This document shows, one piece after another, positions 42,408-51,337 of a stretch of 64,000 bases of DNA. The stretch is from TK10-74A sp965263065 (GTDB lineage: Bacteria; Chloroflexota; Dehalococcoidia; Bin125), in contig CBDHGH010000003.1 of NCBI GenBank assembly GCA_965263065.1, forward strand, positions 1,674,001-1,738,000. Reading direction: 5' to 3'. The first letter of the stretch is position 1. The number at the start of each line of letters is the position of its first letter. Position numbers and translations under genes: made by a program. The notes under the pieces were generated by a model. It was not told the origin of the DNA and did no database searches. It saw only the letters and a program-made list of their open reading frames with translations.

Positions 42408-43256
42408 TCAGTCCAGAAGGAAGAAGCGGCGGAACATGTACCACTGGTCCGGGTGCCGCCGCACCGGGCCCTCGAACCAGTCCAGCAGCGCCTGCGTCAG
42501 CGCCCGCACGTCGGCCGCGCGGTCGCCGCCCCGCGGCGGGTCGAAGTCGAGCCCGATCTGCACGCGGAAGCGCAGCGCCCGGCTGTCGGTCCGCAGCACC
42601 GCCATCGGCACGACGCGGGCGTCCGTCGTCAGGGCCAGCCGCGCCGGGCCCGCCGGCAGCCGGCAGGGCGCGCCGAAGAACGTCACATCGACGCCCGGCT
42701 CCCCCGTCCCCAGCGGCCGGTCGAACAGCAGCCCCAGCGCGCCGCCCGACCGCAGCGCCCGCAGCGCCGCCCGCGGCGCTGTCTCGTACACCACGCGCAT
42801 GCCCAGCCGCTCGCGCCGCCCCTGCACCGCGGCGTCGAGCCAGCGCGCCCCCAGCGACTCCACCAGCACCGTCGACGGCCCCACGTTGTGCGTGAACGCC
42901 CCCCCGGCCACGTCCCAGTTGCCCTGGTGCAGCAGCGCGAAGATCAGCGGCCCCCGCGCCGCCAGCGCCCGCACCTGCTCCCAGTCGGCCGGGTCGGCCT
43001 CGAGCGCCGCGTCGCAGTCGGCCGGCGTCGGCCCGGCCGGCCACAGCGCCTCCAGGCAGTACTCCCCGTAGCGACGCAACTGCCGCTGGCCCCAGTAGTC
43101 CAGCGTCGGTACGTCGTCCGTCCCCAGCACCACGCGCAGGTTCCCCCGGATGCGGCGTCGTCCCGGCGTCCACAGCGCATACACCGCGTCCGCCGCGACA
43201 TCGGCCAGGGCGTAGGCCAGGCGTCGGAGGAGCGGGTGGAACGTGGCGAGCAGCAT
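42408..43256 (-). CDS. LPLAT-family acyltransferase, first copy
   Basis: 282 residues. The catalytic HxxxxD box is ALLHQGNWDVAGGAF, and GLLFDRPLGTGEPGVDVTFFG is the second block. RRRIRGNLRVVLG near residue 33 matches the lipid-acceptor region of LpxL-like enzymes. It begins the leftward lipid operon; 48 bases separate it from a divergent nuclease gene. Acyl acceptor not known; the paired paralogue suggests two-step acylation. Confidence 0.85.
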   Translation of the reverse strand: MLLATFHPLLRRLAYALADVAADAVYALWTPGRRRIRGNLRVVLGTDDVPTLDYWGQRQLRRYGEYCLEALWPAGPTPADCDAALEADPADWEQVRALAARGPLIFALLHQGNWDVAGGAFTHNVGPSTVLVESLGARWLDAAVQGRRERLGMRVVYETAPRAALRALRSGGALGLLFDRPLGTGEPGVDVTFFGAPCRLPAGPARLALTTDARVVPMAVLRTDSRALRFRVQIGLDFDPPRGGDRAADVRALTQALLDWFEGPVRRHPDQWYMFRRFFLLD

Positions 43257-43304
43257 GGGTCCAGCCTCGATGACCGTCTATCGTCGCGACCGGAGGACGC
43301 GCTA

Positions 43305-43955
43305 ATGCTCACATTCGCCGACATCGAAGCAACCCTCAAGTACCTTGCCGGCGACCGTCCCATCTTCCACTCCGAGGCCGACTTCCAGCACGCCCTCGCC
43401 TGGAGTCTCCACCAGCGGTTCCCCGGCCTGGCCGTGCGCTTGGAGTACCCGCTGCCCCCGGAGAGCGGTCGCGCCTACGCGGACATCTGGCTGCCCACGC
43501 CCGAGGGCCCCGTCGTCCTGGAGCTGAAGTACTGGAAGCGAGACTTACGCGTCACGATCGATGGCGAGATGTTCACGCTCGGAAATCAGGACGCCCGCGA
43601 TATCAACCGCTACGACCTCATCAAGGACATTACGCGCGTCGAGCGGCTCGTGGATGCTGAGCACGCCCGCGCGGGGGCGGTGATCGCGATCACCAACGAT
43701 CCCGGCTACTGGCGGAAGGGCCGGCCGAACACGGTTGACGCCGACTTCCGCATCCACGACGGGCGTCGGCTGACCGGGACCGTGGGGTGGGCGGACGCCG
43801 CCAGCGACGGCACGAAGCAGAGTCGGGAGGCCCCGCTCACGCTCCGCGGCGAGTATCGGCCCGCTTGGCAGCCCTACTCCAAGGTCGCCAGGGGACGGTT
43901 CACGGAGTTCCGCTACCTCCTCCTCCCCGTCGACAAGGCCCCCGAACGCGGCTAG
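43305..43955 (+). CDS. PD-(D/E)XK nuclease-like protein
   Basis: 216 residues. The active-site pattern reads YADIWLP, then VVLELKYWKRD (Asp, then Glu-x-Lys), the usual PD-(D/E)XK core preceded by a helix (FQHALAWSLHQRF). It resembles restriction-like nucleases. It stands alone between two lipid-related operons, about 1.3 kb from the McrBC-like pair. Its role is unclear: nuclease from an old defence island or repair protein. Confidence 0.75.
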   Translation: MLTFADIEATLKYLAGDRPIFHSEADFQHALAWSLHQRFPGLAVRLEYPLPPESGRAYADIWLPTPEGPVVLELKYWKRDLRVTIDGEMFTLGNQDARDINRYDLIKDITRVERLVDAEHARAGAVIAITNDPGYWRKGRPNTVDADFRIHDGRRLTGTVGWADAASDGTKQSREAPLTLRGEYRPAWQPYSKVARGRFTEFRYLLLPVDKAPERG

Positions 43956-43964
43956 AATCCTCGC

Positions 43965-44004
43965 AGAGCCGGTGTGACGCCCTGGCGGTGTCGTTCCCGG
44001 CTCT
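43965..44004. terminator. Hairpin between convergent genes
   Basis: AGAGCCGG (43965-43972) pairs with CCGGCTCT (43997-44004), with an inner GACGCC / GGCG-type stem. It lies between the nuclease gene (+) and ino1 (-), where a bidirectional terminator would be expected. There is no long T-tract, so this is tentative. Confidence 0.35.
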
Positions 44005-44041
44005 CTGGCTTTAACGGGGATCGCCGGCCGGCCCCGCCCCC

Positions 44042-45112
44042 CTACTCCCCCGACGCGAAAGCCTCCACCCCGTCCCGCGCCCGATCGTCCGTCCACTGCT
44101 CGGGCGGCGACTTCATGAAGTACGCGCTCGGCGCCAGCAGCGGCCCCGACAGCCCCCGGTCGAGCCCGATCTTCGCGCAGCGCACCGCGTCGATCACCAC
44201 GCCGGCCGAGTTCGGGCTGTCCCACACCTCCAGCTTCAACTCCAGGTTCAGCGGCACGTTGCCGAACGTCGTCCCCTCGATGCGGATGTGGCACCACTTG
44301 CGGTCGAGCAGCCAGGGCACGTGGTCGCTGGGGCCGACGTGCACCATGTCGGGCGGCATCTCGTAGTCGATCTGCGACGTGACCGCGTTCGTCTTGCTGA
44401 TCTTCTTCGACTCCAGCCGCTCACGCTCCAGCATGTTGAGGAAGTCGGTGTTGCCGCCGAAGTTCAGCTGGTACGTGCGGTCGATGCGCACGCCGCGGTC
44501 ACGGAAGAGCCGCGTCAGCACCCGGTGCACGATGGTCGCGCCCACCTGGCTCTTGATGTCGTCGCCGATGATCGGCACCCCGGCGCGGCGGAAGCGGTCG
44601 GCCCAGTACGTCTCCCGCGCGATGAACACCGGGATGCAGTTGACCATCGCGCAGCCCGCCTCGAGCACCTGCTCGACGTACCACTTGGTCGCCTCTTCGC
44701 TGCCCACCGGCAGGTAGCTGATCACGACGTCGACCTCGCGCTCCTTGAGGATGCCGGCGATGTCGGCCGTCGCGCCGGGCGCCTTCTCGATGATCTGGCT
44801 CAAGTACTTGCCCAGCCCGTCGTGCGTCATGCCCCGCTCGACCGGCACGCCCAGGTGCGGCGCCTCGGTGAACGTCAGCGTGTTGTTGGGCTCGGTGAAG
44901 ATCGCCTCCGAGAGGTCCTTGCCCACCTTGTTGCGGTCGATGTCGAAGGCGGCCACGAAGTTGAGGTCGCTGATGTGGTAGTCGCCCAGCAGCGGGTGCA
45001 TGATGCCCGGGATCTCCTCGCCCTCCTGGGCGTCCCGGTAGAAGTGCACGCCCTGCACCAGCGAGGAGGCGCAGTTCCCCACTCCGATAATCGCGACGTT
45101 GATCTTGCCCAT
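44042..45112 (-). CDS. ino1: Inositol-3-phosphate synthase
   Basis: 356 residues. It cyclises glucose-6-phosphate to myo-inositol phosphate using bound NAD. The N-terminus VAIIGVGNCASSLVQGVHFY is the NAD-binding signature of the short actinobacterial/archaeal type. QVGATIVHRVL, GNTDFLNM, SKTNAVTSQ and the DSPNSAGVVIDAVRCAKIG segment follow. It ties the neighbouring CDP-alcohol transferase to an inositol head group. It is monocistronic, read leftward. Confidence 0.93.
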   Translation of the reverse strand: MGKINVAIIGVGNCASSLVQGVHFYRDAQEGEEIPGIMHPLLGDYHISDLNFVAAFDIDRNKVGKDLSEAIFTEPNNTLTFTEAPHLGVPVERGMTHDGLGKYLSQIIEKAPGATADIAGILKEREVDVVISYLPVGSEEATKWYVEQVLEAGCAMVNCIPVFIARETYWADRFRRAGVPIIGDDIKSQVGATIVHRVLTRLFRDRGVRIDRTYQLNFGGNTDFLNMLERERLESKKISKTNAVTSQIDYEMPPDMVHVGPSDHVPWLLDRKWCHIRIEGTTFGNVPLNLELKLEVWDSPNSAGVVIDAVRCAKIGLDRGLSGPLLAPSAYFMKSPPEQWTDDRARDGVEAFASGE

Positions 45113-45257
45113 GGCGGATGCCCCTCCCGGCTGGCCTGCGGCTCTCGTGCCCGGCCGGCGGCCGGGGAGCTCGCGGCGCCCTCGTGCAGGGCGGAGGCGG
45201 CGAGTAGTCCAACATAGCAGGCGAGGTGGTGTCGGTCAGGGGTGGGCCGCGAGCGCC

Positions 45258-46463
45258 TCAGGCGGCCCGGCGGACGCGCCGGGCCTCGTCCCGCAGCGAC
45301 TTCACGCGCTCGGCCAGTGCGTCGACGGACCGCAGGATGTCATCGATCGTGCCGGACAGGTCGACCGCCGCGACCTCCAGACGCTTGCCGGCGTGGCGGA
45401 CCGTGTACGTCACATCGTCCGCCTCACCCTCTGCATAGATCAGCAGCCCGCCCGGCAGGTCGAGCGCGGTGGTGTAGGCGAGCAACTGGTAGAGGTCGGC
45501 GTTGGGAACGCGCTCGCCCGTGATGTTCTTGTACTTGGCATCGCCGACGAACACGCAGGAGGAGCCTTCCCGCCAGACGAGGTCCGGCCTCAGCCCGACG
45601 CGCCCTGTTTCATCGAGCGAGTCGATGTGGCGCTCGCGGAAGACACTCTTGGGAACGCCCAGCGACTCCCGCAGCGCGACCGTGACGAACTCCTGGAAGA
45701 CGACGTTCATATCCATCAGGAAGCCGGATGCGCGGATGTCGCCGCGCTCCGCCTCGAACCCTCCCTGCCGCAGGACGAGTTGCGCCAGCGTCACCACGTC
45801 GCGGTAGTGCTCGTTCAGCCGGTCGAACGTGACCTCCGGTACGTCATTCGGCGCGAAGTCGATCAGCGAGACGTTGTCGAGCGTCGCCGCGACCCAGCCC
45901 AGGCGGCGCCGCGTCTCGCGGGAGCGCAAGCGCATCGACCCGAGTTGTGCGGCGGCCGCCTTCACCAGTTGGTTCGGCAGGAAGTCGTCCGTGAACTCGT
46001 CGTAGCGGACCTCCACCGGCAGGAGCAGGTCGAAGCGGCGCCTGATCTGCTCCGCGACGACGATCCGGCCGCGCACGGTGTGCAGCGCCTCCTCCTCGGT
46101 CCGGTAGCCGTGCAGCAACCCGCGACCGAAGGCCCGGCGCGCAGCATTGCCGAGCGCCCGCGCCAGCGCATCCGGCAGCGCCGTCTGCTCCGGGAAGTCA
46201 AAATCTGTCGCTTGGAACTTGACCTTGCCGATGGCGTAGCACGCGAGCGAGAGCAGCTGCGGGATGCCAATCTTGGGCTGAATGCGAACGGACAGGCCGC
46301 CGGCCTCGACCGCGCCCACGGTGGAGCCGGGCGTCAGGAGGTAGACGTCCCGCTCGCCCGCGACGGGCGTGATCGCCACGATCCCGCTCAGCGCGTCCCG
46401 TTCCGCGATAGACAGCCGGCAGGGCTCGCTGTGTTCGTACTCCCGGAGGTCAATCTCGCGCAT
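45258..46463 (-). CDS. mcrC: McrC-type restriction subunit
   Basis: 401 residues. N-terminal McrC domain with a beta-rich start (IDLREYEHSEPCRLSIAERD), then a PD-(D/E)XK core: VGLRPDLVW and CVFVGDAKYKNITGER (Asp, and Asp-x-Lys). It is partner to the McrB-like AAA+ protein, whose gene end it overlaps by 14 bases. The pair would cut modified or foreign DNA in a nucleotide-dependent way. Confidence 0.88.
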   Translation of the reverse strand: MREIDLREYEHSEPCRLSIAERDALSGIVAITPVAGERDVYLLTPGSTVGAVEAGGLSVRIQPKIGIPQLLSLACYAIGKVKFQATDFDFPEQTALPDALARALGNAARRAFGRGLLHGYRTEEEALHTVRGRIVVAEQIRRRFDLLLPVEVRYDEFTDDFLPNQLVKAAAAQLGSMRLRSRETRRRLGWVAATLDNVSLIDFAPNDVPEVTFDRLNEHYRDVVTLAQLVLRQGGFEAERGDIRASGFLMDMNVVFQEFVTVALRESLGVPKSVFRERHIDSLDETGRVGLRPDLVWREGSSCVFVGDAKYKNITGERVPNADLYQLLAYTTALDLPGGLLIYAEGEADDVTYTVRHAGKRLEVAAVDLSGTIDDILRSVDALAERVKSLRDEARRVRRAA

Positions 46464-48066
46464 CGTTCACGCCGTCATCGTCGTTCGCGGTCTCCCCCTC
46501 GGGTTGCTGCGCCCCGTAGGCGCTCTCCCCGCCGGCGCTCACGCCGCCGCGTCGCAGCGTGTCGAAATCGAACCCGGTAAGGCTGTCGCGCTCCCCGTAG
46601 AGGCGCTCCTCGACATACGGCATGACATCGTGTTCCCAGATGCGCCGGGCCCGCTCTTCCGTCAGCCCCTCCTTCATGAAGTAGCTCGGGCCGATGGCGG
46701 CATGGCGGTCATCGAGTTTCTCGTTGGCGCGGTCAACGATGTCCGCCACCCACTCCATGCCGGGCGCCTTTGCCTTCAGCCAACGGCGCAGCACCCCCTT
46801 GATGGGCTCCTTGCGCGTATCGAACTCCACGAACGAGAAGCGCCGCCGCAGGGCGAGGTCGACCAGGGCGATGGACCGGTCGGCGGTGTTCATCGTGCCG
46901 ATGATGCAGAGGTTGCTGGGCAGCGAGAAATCTTCGTTGGAGTACTGAAGGCGCATCTTCTCGTCGCGGTACTCCAGCAGGTAGTAGAGCTCGCCGAGCA
47001 CCTTGGCCAGGTTGCCCCGGTTGATCTCGTCGATGACCAGGAAGTGCTTCTGGCCCGGCGCCGCGCTCGCCCGCTCTGCCATGTCCAGCAGCGGCCCGTT
47101 CCTGAGCCTGAAGCCGGGACGGCCGTCGATCAGGTCTGGCCGGTAGCCCTGAACGAAGTCCTCGTAGGCGAACGACGGGTGGAACTGCACCAGCCGTACC
47201 CGCTCCCGCGAACCCGCCAGGCACTCCGCCAGTTTTCTCGCGACGTAGGTCTTCCCGGTCCCGGGTGGCCCCTGGAAGATGACCTGACTCTTCTCCTCCA
47301 GCAGCCGTTCGATGTCGCGCAGGAAGCCGATGTCGAAGAAGAGCTCGTCCGCGAGCGCTTCCAGTGAGATCGGCTGCCGCTCGCCTTCGGGCGCTGGCGC
47401 TTCGGGCGCTTCGGGGCTCGGCTCCACCGCGAGACTCTCTGCGGTCTCGTGCATCCACACGACCGACTGCGCTTCGAGGCGGTTGCACGGTCGCTTGAAG
47501 CCCAGCACCGACGCGCGTTCGATGAGCTGGTCGAGGAAGGCCAGCGCGTGCTCGTATTCCGTCGCCTCATCCGCGTTTCGGGGTGGCGACGGATACCCGG
47601 TGTGCTTGTAGGCGCTGTGGAACTCAGTGATCTTGAAGGGCGGATAGTCGTCGCCGAGCGCCATCAGCAGGACGGAGATCGGCCGCAGCCGCGTGCCGGT
47701 CCCGCGGAAGTTGGGGGTCGAGGGCGCCCGGCTGACAAACGCGGCGATCCGCTCCCCGGGCGGTGTGTCGTCGCCCGCCCACAGCGCTCTCACAGCCGCG
47801 AGCGCCTCGTTGGGTGAGGCTTCGAACCATCTCGGGATCACGTCGCGCGCGCGCCAGTCACCGGATCCGGTGAGGTTGTTGCTGAGCAACACCTTCTTCA
47901 CTAGCGTCGGCCACTCGCGGTAACCGGAAAGGACCGTGTGGCGCACATTCCCGAAGTCCTCGACTGCCCTGAGCTTGTACTCCATCTCCTCCGCATCGAG
48001 CTGTCCGGAGTCGATGAACGGCTGCGCCCGCCGTACGTAGTCGTCCAACCGTTCGTCGACAGCCAT
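46450..48066 (-). CDS. mcrB: McrB-type AAA+ ATPase/GTPase
   Basis: 538 residues from ATG 48066; GTG 48099 is an alternative. The N-terminal half is unlike the E. coli DNA-binding domain and probably reads a different target. The AAA+ module has Walker A QGPPGTGKTYVARKL, Walker B HFLVIDEINRGNLAKVLGEL and sensor IGTMNTADRSIALVD with Arg finger RRRF. FHPSFAYEDFVQGYRPD is typical of McrB. It is the first gene of the pair with mcrC. Confidence 0.9.
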   Translation of the reverse strand: MAVDERLDDYVRRAQPFIDSGQLDAEEMEYKLRAVEDFGNVRHTVLSGYREWPTLVKKVLLSNNLTGSGDWRARDVIPRWFEASPNEALAAVRALWAGDDTPPGERIAAFVSRAPSTPNFRGTGTRLRPISVLLMALGDDYPPFKITEFHSAYKHTGYPSPPRNADEATEYEHALAFLDQLIERASVLGFKRPCNRLEAQSVVWMHETAESLAVEPSPEAPEAPAPEGERQPISLEALADELFFDIGFLRDIERLLEEKSQVIFQGPPGTGKTYVARKLAECLAGSRERVRLVQFHPSFAYEDFVQGYRPDLIDGRPGFRLRNGPLLDMAERASAAPGQKHFLVIDEINRGNLAKVLGELYYLLEYRDEKMRLQYSNEDFSLPSNLCIIGTMNTADRSIALVDLALRRRFSFVEFDTRKEPIKGVLRRWLKAKAPGMEWVADIVDRANEKLDDRHAAIGPSYFMKEGLTEERARRIWEHDVMPYVEERLYGERDSLTGFDFDTLRRGGVSAGGESAYGAQQPEGETANDDDGVNDARD

Positions 48067-48228
48067 GAGCGGTCCAGGTTCTCCGGCGCGAGGTCGCACC
48101 CGGCGGCGACGCTCGCTGCGATCCCCGCGATGCTACCCCTCCCCGACGCACTTCGCTGCGACCAACCGCGCCGCCCCGCTCGGCAGCGGGGGCGATGAGT
48201 CCGCGGGGTAGCCTCGAGCCGATCCGGG

Positions 48229-48687
48229 CTAGGACGCGACGGTCTCGCGCTGATCGCGCTGCGCCGGTGACGGCTCGGTGAAGTCGAGCCCCGCCGCGTG
48301 CGCCGCGTCGCGACGGGCAATCCAATCCTCCCAGGCCTGCCGTTCCGCCGCGTGTCCCTCCGCGTGTCCCTCCGCGTGTCCCTCCGCGTGTCCCTCCGCG
48401 CGTCCCTCCGCGCGTCCCTCCGCGCGTCCTTGCGCCCGGCCTTGCGCGAGCTTCGCCTTCTTGAACGCCTCATACAGCATCGGTACGCCTTCCACGATAA
48501 TCACGGTGAGTGCGGTGAGTGAGACCGCGACGGAGCCAAGCGCCTGCGCGACCGCGACCATGGTCGCCATTGCGCCTTGCCCCTCCTGGCCGATCTCCTG
48601 GTCAACCACGTAGCCAAGCGCGGCCAGGAACAGCACCGCGAAGAGCAGCAGCCCGATCGCGGCCCGGCTCGGGTGGATGCTAGGCAA
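48229..48687 (-). CDS. Membrane protein with GHAEGRAEG repeat domain
   Basis: 152 residues from TTG 48687. Two membrane helices (AAIGLLLFAVLFLAALGYVV and VAVAQALGSVAVSLTALTVI) precede a cytosolic stretch of GRAEG and GHAEG units encoded by 12-bp repeats. A strong AAGGAG followed by ATG 48754 lies upstream but reads a 24-codon frame (to 48680) that is out of phase, so the true N-terminus is uncertain and a frameshift is possible. Function unknown. Confidence 0.6.
   Translation of the reverse strand: MPSIHPSRAAIGLLLFAVLFLAALGYVVDQEIGQEGQGAMATMVAVAQALGSVAVSLTALTVIIVEGVPMLYEAFKKAKLAQGRAQGRAEGRAEGRAEGHAEGHAEGHAEGHAAERQAWEDWIARRDAAHAAGLDFTEPSPAQRDQRETVAS
48348..48431. repeat. 12-bp tandem repeat (GTGTCCCTCCGC type), about seven copies
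   Basis: GTGTCCCTCCGC and its variant GCGTCCCTCCGC repeat head to tail with almost no other change. On the - strand each unit codes Ala-Glu-Gly-His/Arg. Four GTG-type units precede three GCG-type units, suggesting recent slippage within two subtypes. Confidence 0.85.
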
Positions 48688-48876
48688 GCGTGGGCGCCGC
48701 GCGACCGCGCACGACCCGGCGTCTGCGGGTGGGGATGGCCAGTCGTTGTCTCATCGTCGCGTCTCCTTTCCGCGGATCCCGAGTGTATCTCAATCAGGCG
48801 CCCGGCCGCGACGTTCGCTCCCCCCTCCGCACCCCACTTAGCTGCGACCGACCTCGCCAGCCGCCACAATCGTCCC

Positions 48877-49692
48877 ATGCCCGACCGACCCACCCCCGCC
48901 GACGTCGCTGCCTTCCGGCCCTTCGCCGAGGAGTTGGCCGACGCGGCCGGCGCGGCCATCCGGCCCTACTTCCGCCAACGCCTGGAGGTCGAGTCGAAGG
49001 CCGACGCCAGCCCGGTCACCGTCGCCGATCGGGCGGCGGAGGCGGCCATGCGCGAGCTAATCGCCGCCCATCGGCCGCAGGACGGCATCGTGGGCGAGGA
49101 GTACGGCTCGGAGCGGTCGGACGCCGAGTACGTGTGGGTGCTGGACCCCATCGACGGCACCAAGGCCTTCATCTCGGGGCTGCCCACCTTCGGCACGCTG
49201 ATCGCGCTGCTGCACCGCGGCGCGCCCGTGCTGGGCGTCATCGATCAGCCCGTCAGCGGCGAGCGCTGGCTGGGCGTGCCCGGCCTCGGCGCCGACCTGC
49301 GTCAGGGCCACGACGCGACGCCCCAGCCGATTCACACCCGCGCCTGCGCGTCGCTGGCCGACGCGTCACTGTTCTGCACCGCCCGCGAGCAGTTCGTGGG
49401 GCCGAACGGCGACGCCTACGCCCGGCTCATGGCGCAGGTGCGCATGACCCGCTACGGGCTCGACTGCTACGCCTACGCGATGCTCGCCACGGGCTTCGTC
49501 GACCTCACCGTCGAGGCCACGCTGGAGCCCTACGACTACCTGGCGCTCGTGCCCGTGATCGAGGCCGCCGGCGGCCGCATCAGCGACTGGGACGGCACGC
49601 CCCTGGGACTGCACTCCGACGGGCGCGTGATCGCCGCCGGCGACCCGCGTCGCCACTCGGAGGCCCTGGCGATCCTGCGGGGTTCCGGCTAG
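48877..49692 (+). CDS. Inositol monophosphatase-superfamily phosphatase (HisN-like)
   Basis: 271 residues. Metal-site motifs: GIVGEEYG, WVLDPIDGTKAFISGLP and the C-terminal EATLEPYDYLALVPVIEAAGG. The DPIDGTKAFI form with FGTLIALL is closer to histidinol-phosphatase HisN-type members than to classical inositol monophosphatases. Since ino1 is 4 kb away, an inositol-phosphate substrate remains possible. It shares the 4-base CTAG with the convergent gene at 49689-49889. Confidence 0.8.
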   Translation: MPDRPTPADVAAFRPFAEELADAAGAAIRPYFRQRLEVESKADASPVTVADRAAEAAMRELIAAHRPQDGIVGEEYGSERSDAEYVWVLDPIDGTKAFISGLPTFGTLIALLHRGAPVLGVIDQPVSGERWLGVPGLGADLRQGHDATPQPIHTRACASLADASLFCTAREQFVGPNGDAYARLMAQVRMTRYGLDCYAYAMLATGFVDLTVEATLEPYDYLALVPVIEAAGGRISDWDGTPLGLHSDGRVIAAGDPRRHSEALAILRGSG

Positions 49693-49889
49693 GCGGAGCG
49701 CTTCAGGACGGGCAGGCCGGTCTGCGTGTTCTCTTTGATCATGAAGCCGTCGGGGATGGCGTCGAGGGCGCCTGCCTTGACCTGCTTGCCGAAGAAGTAG
49801 ATGCGCTGCTCGCGCCCGTTCTTCAGCAGCACCTCCCGGGTGTGCAGGAAGTACGTCTGATCCTTGGAGTTGGTGTAGGACAGGGCCAA
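49689..49889 (-). CDS. Small conserved protein of unknown function
   Basis: 66 residues from TTG 49889. The sequence ALSYTNSKDQTYFLHTREV, then KNGREQRIYFFGKQV and IPDGFMIKENTQTGLPVLK, matches a short conserved family I have seen in Chloroflexota and Actinobacteria, without known function. A longer in-frame start exists but is not conserved in character. Confidence 0.65.
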   Translation of the reverse strand: MALSYTNSKDQTYFLHTREVLLKNGREQRIYFFGKQVKAGALDAIPDGFMIKENTQTGLPVLKRSA

Positions 49890-50160
49890 GAGAGGCCGCC
49901 TTTCGGGTACCACCCCACAAAGGCGCACGCACGTACGCGCTTCTCACCCCAAAACCTGCCTCAATTACACCCCGCGACGCCGTATGGGTCAAGCCGGTCA
50001 TCTGGCATCGCGACATAACCGACGCTGTAATGCCCGATCAGGCCCCTCAGACCGTCGTTCGACGGCTGCGCGACGGCTCGACAGCCTCCACGACGGTCGC
50101 CGGATAGGCTCGGGAGGCCGCCGGCCCGTCCCATCCCGGCGCGCGCGGCGGAGGAGCATC

Positions 50161-51210
50161 GTGAGACAGGCTGCCCGTCGCGGTCGCATCCCCCGGCCCC
50201 GCCTGCCCCGGCGCCGGCCCGGCACGCTCGCGCTGATGGTCGCCGTCACGCTGGGCATGGGTGTGTTCACGGTCCTCGTCGGGGTGCTGCTGATCAGCTG
50301 GCGCGACGACCCCATCGGCCTCGACCGCTGGACCCTCGTCGAAGTCGGCGCGCGCGCCCCGTTCCTGCCCACGCTCGCCAACGCCGACGCTGGCGCCGGC
50401 GCCAACCGCCTCAGCTTCACCATCCAGGACGACCGCGGCCAGATCCGCGGCGACCTCACGGTGCGGGTCGCCATCTACGACCTCGCCACCGACCCCGACA
50501 CGCCGGTCGCGGCGCAGTTCGCGCAGTTCATCTCCTACGCTTCGGAGTCGTCGCTGCCGGTGCAGCACCAGCACGCCACGGGCGCGAGCCTGTCCGACAA
50601 CGCCCGCTACGTCGGGGCGGGCATCTACGTCGTGCCGGCCTACTTCCCGCGCCCCGGGACGTGGGGCCTGGAGTTCCAGATCGCCCCCGGCGATGTCCCC
50701 TTCGACGAGGCGGACGCGGAGCAGGTGCTGTTCCGGCTCGCCGTGCGCGCCCGCCGCGCCGCGCCGGCCGTCGGGCAGGCGGCGCTGGCGACGCCGTCCC
50801 GCACCCTCGTCGACGAGCCCGATCTGCGCCGCCTGACGTCGGACCCGACGCCCGAGCCGGGGCTCTACCAGCTCAGCATCGACGACGCGCTCGCCAACGG
50901 ACGGCCGCTGCTGCTCATCTTCGCGACGCCGGCCTTCTGCCACTCGCGCACCTGCGCGCCGGCGCTCGACGTCGTCAAGGCCGTCTGGCGCGACCACGCC
51001 GCCGCGCTCGACGCCATCCACGTCGAGGTCTTCGAGAACCCCGAGGATCCGTCCGAGCTGCGCGAGGCCGCCGCCTTCCTCGCCTGGGACCTGCCCAGCG
51101 AGCCCTGGGTCTTCCTCATCGACGGCCGCGGCGTGATCGTCGCCGCCTACGAAGGCAGCGTCACCGATCGGGAGCTGCGCGGGGATGTCGAGGGGTTGGT
51201 CGGGGGGTAG
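50161..51210 (+). CDS. Membrane-anchored thioredoxin-like protein
   Basis: 349 residues. An N-terminal membrane helix (LALMVAVTLGMGVFTVLVGVL) follows a basic leader. The middle is a beta-rich domain with VVPAYFPRPGTWGLEFQI. The C-terminal 130 residues look like a thioredoxin fold with C-x-x-x-x-C in ATPAFCHSRTCAPALDVV, a spaced variant found in some Sco/TlpA-like proteins. GTG 50161 follows GGAGGAGC. Possibly an envelope redox or metal-delivery role. Confidence 0.7.
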   Translation: MRQAARRGRIPRPRLPRRRPGTLALMVAVTLGMGVFTVLVGVLLISWRDDPIGLDRWTLVEVGARAPFLPTLANADAGAGANRLSFTIQDDRGQIRGDLTVRVAIYDLATDPDTPVAAQFAQFISYASESSLPVQHQHATGASLSDNARYVGAGIYVVPAYFPRPGTWGLEFQIAPGDVPFDEADAEQVLFRLAVRARRAAPAVGQAALATPSRTLVDEPDLRRLTSDPTPEPGLYQLSIDDALANGRPLLLIFATPAFCHSRTCAPALDVVKAVWRDHAAALDAIHVEVFENPEDPSELREAAAFLAWDLPSEPWVFLIDGRGVIVAAYEGSVTDRELRGDVEGLVGG

Positions 51211-51337
51211 CCGCTCGGTGTCGACGCACGACGGATCGTGCATTGGCCCGTTCACGCGATCCCCGCGACACTCGACGGTGCCCACGGATGAGCGTCGGGC
51301 GCAGCCGCGTCCGCCCCTGCACTCGGGAGGAGCATGG

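Noticed and set aside
48348..48431. Short regular repeats suggestive of CRISPR
   Set aside because: The units are 12 bp with no spacers and lie inside a reading frame as GHAEG repeats. No cas genes adjoin.
48877..49692. Firm call as inositol-1-monophosphatase completing the inositol pathway
   Set aside because: The DPIDGTKAFI motif is closer to HisN-type histidinol phosphatases. Distance from ino1 is no proof, so only the superfamily is claimed.
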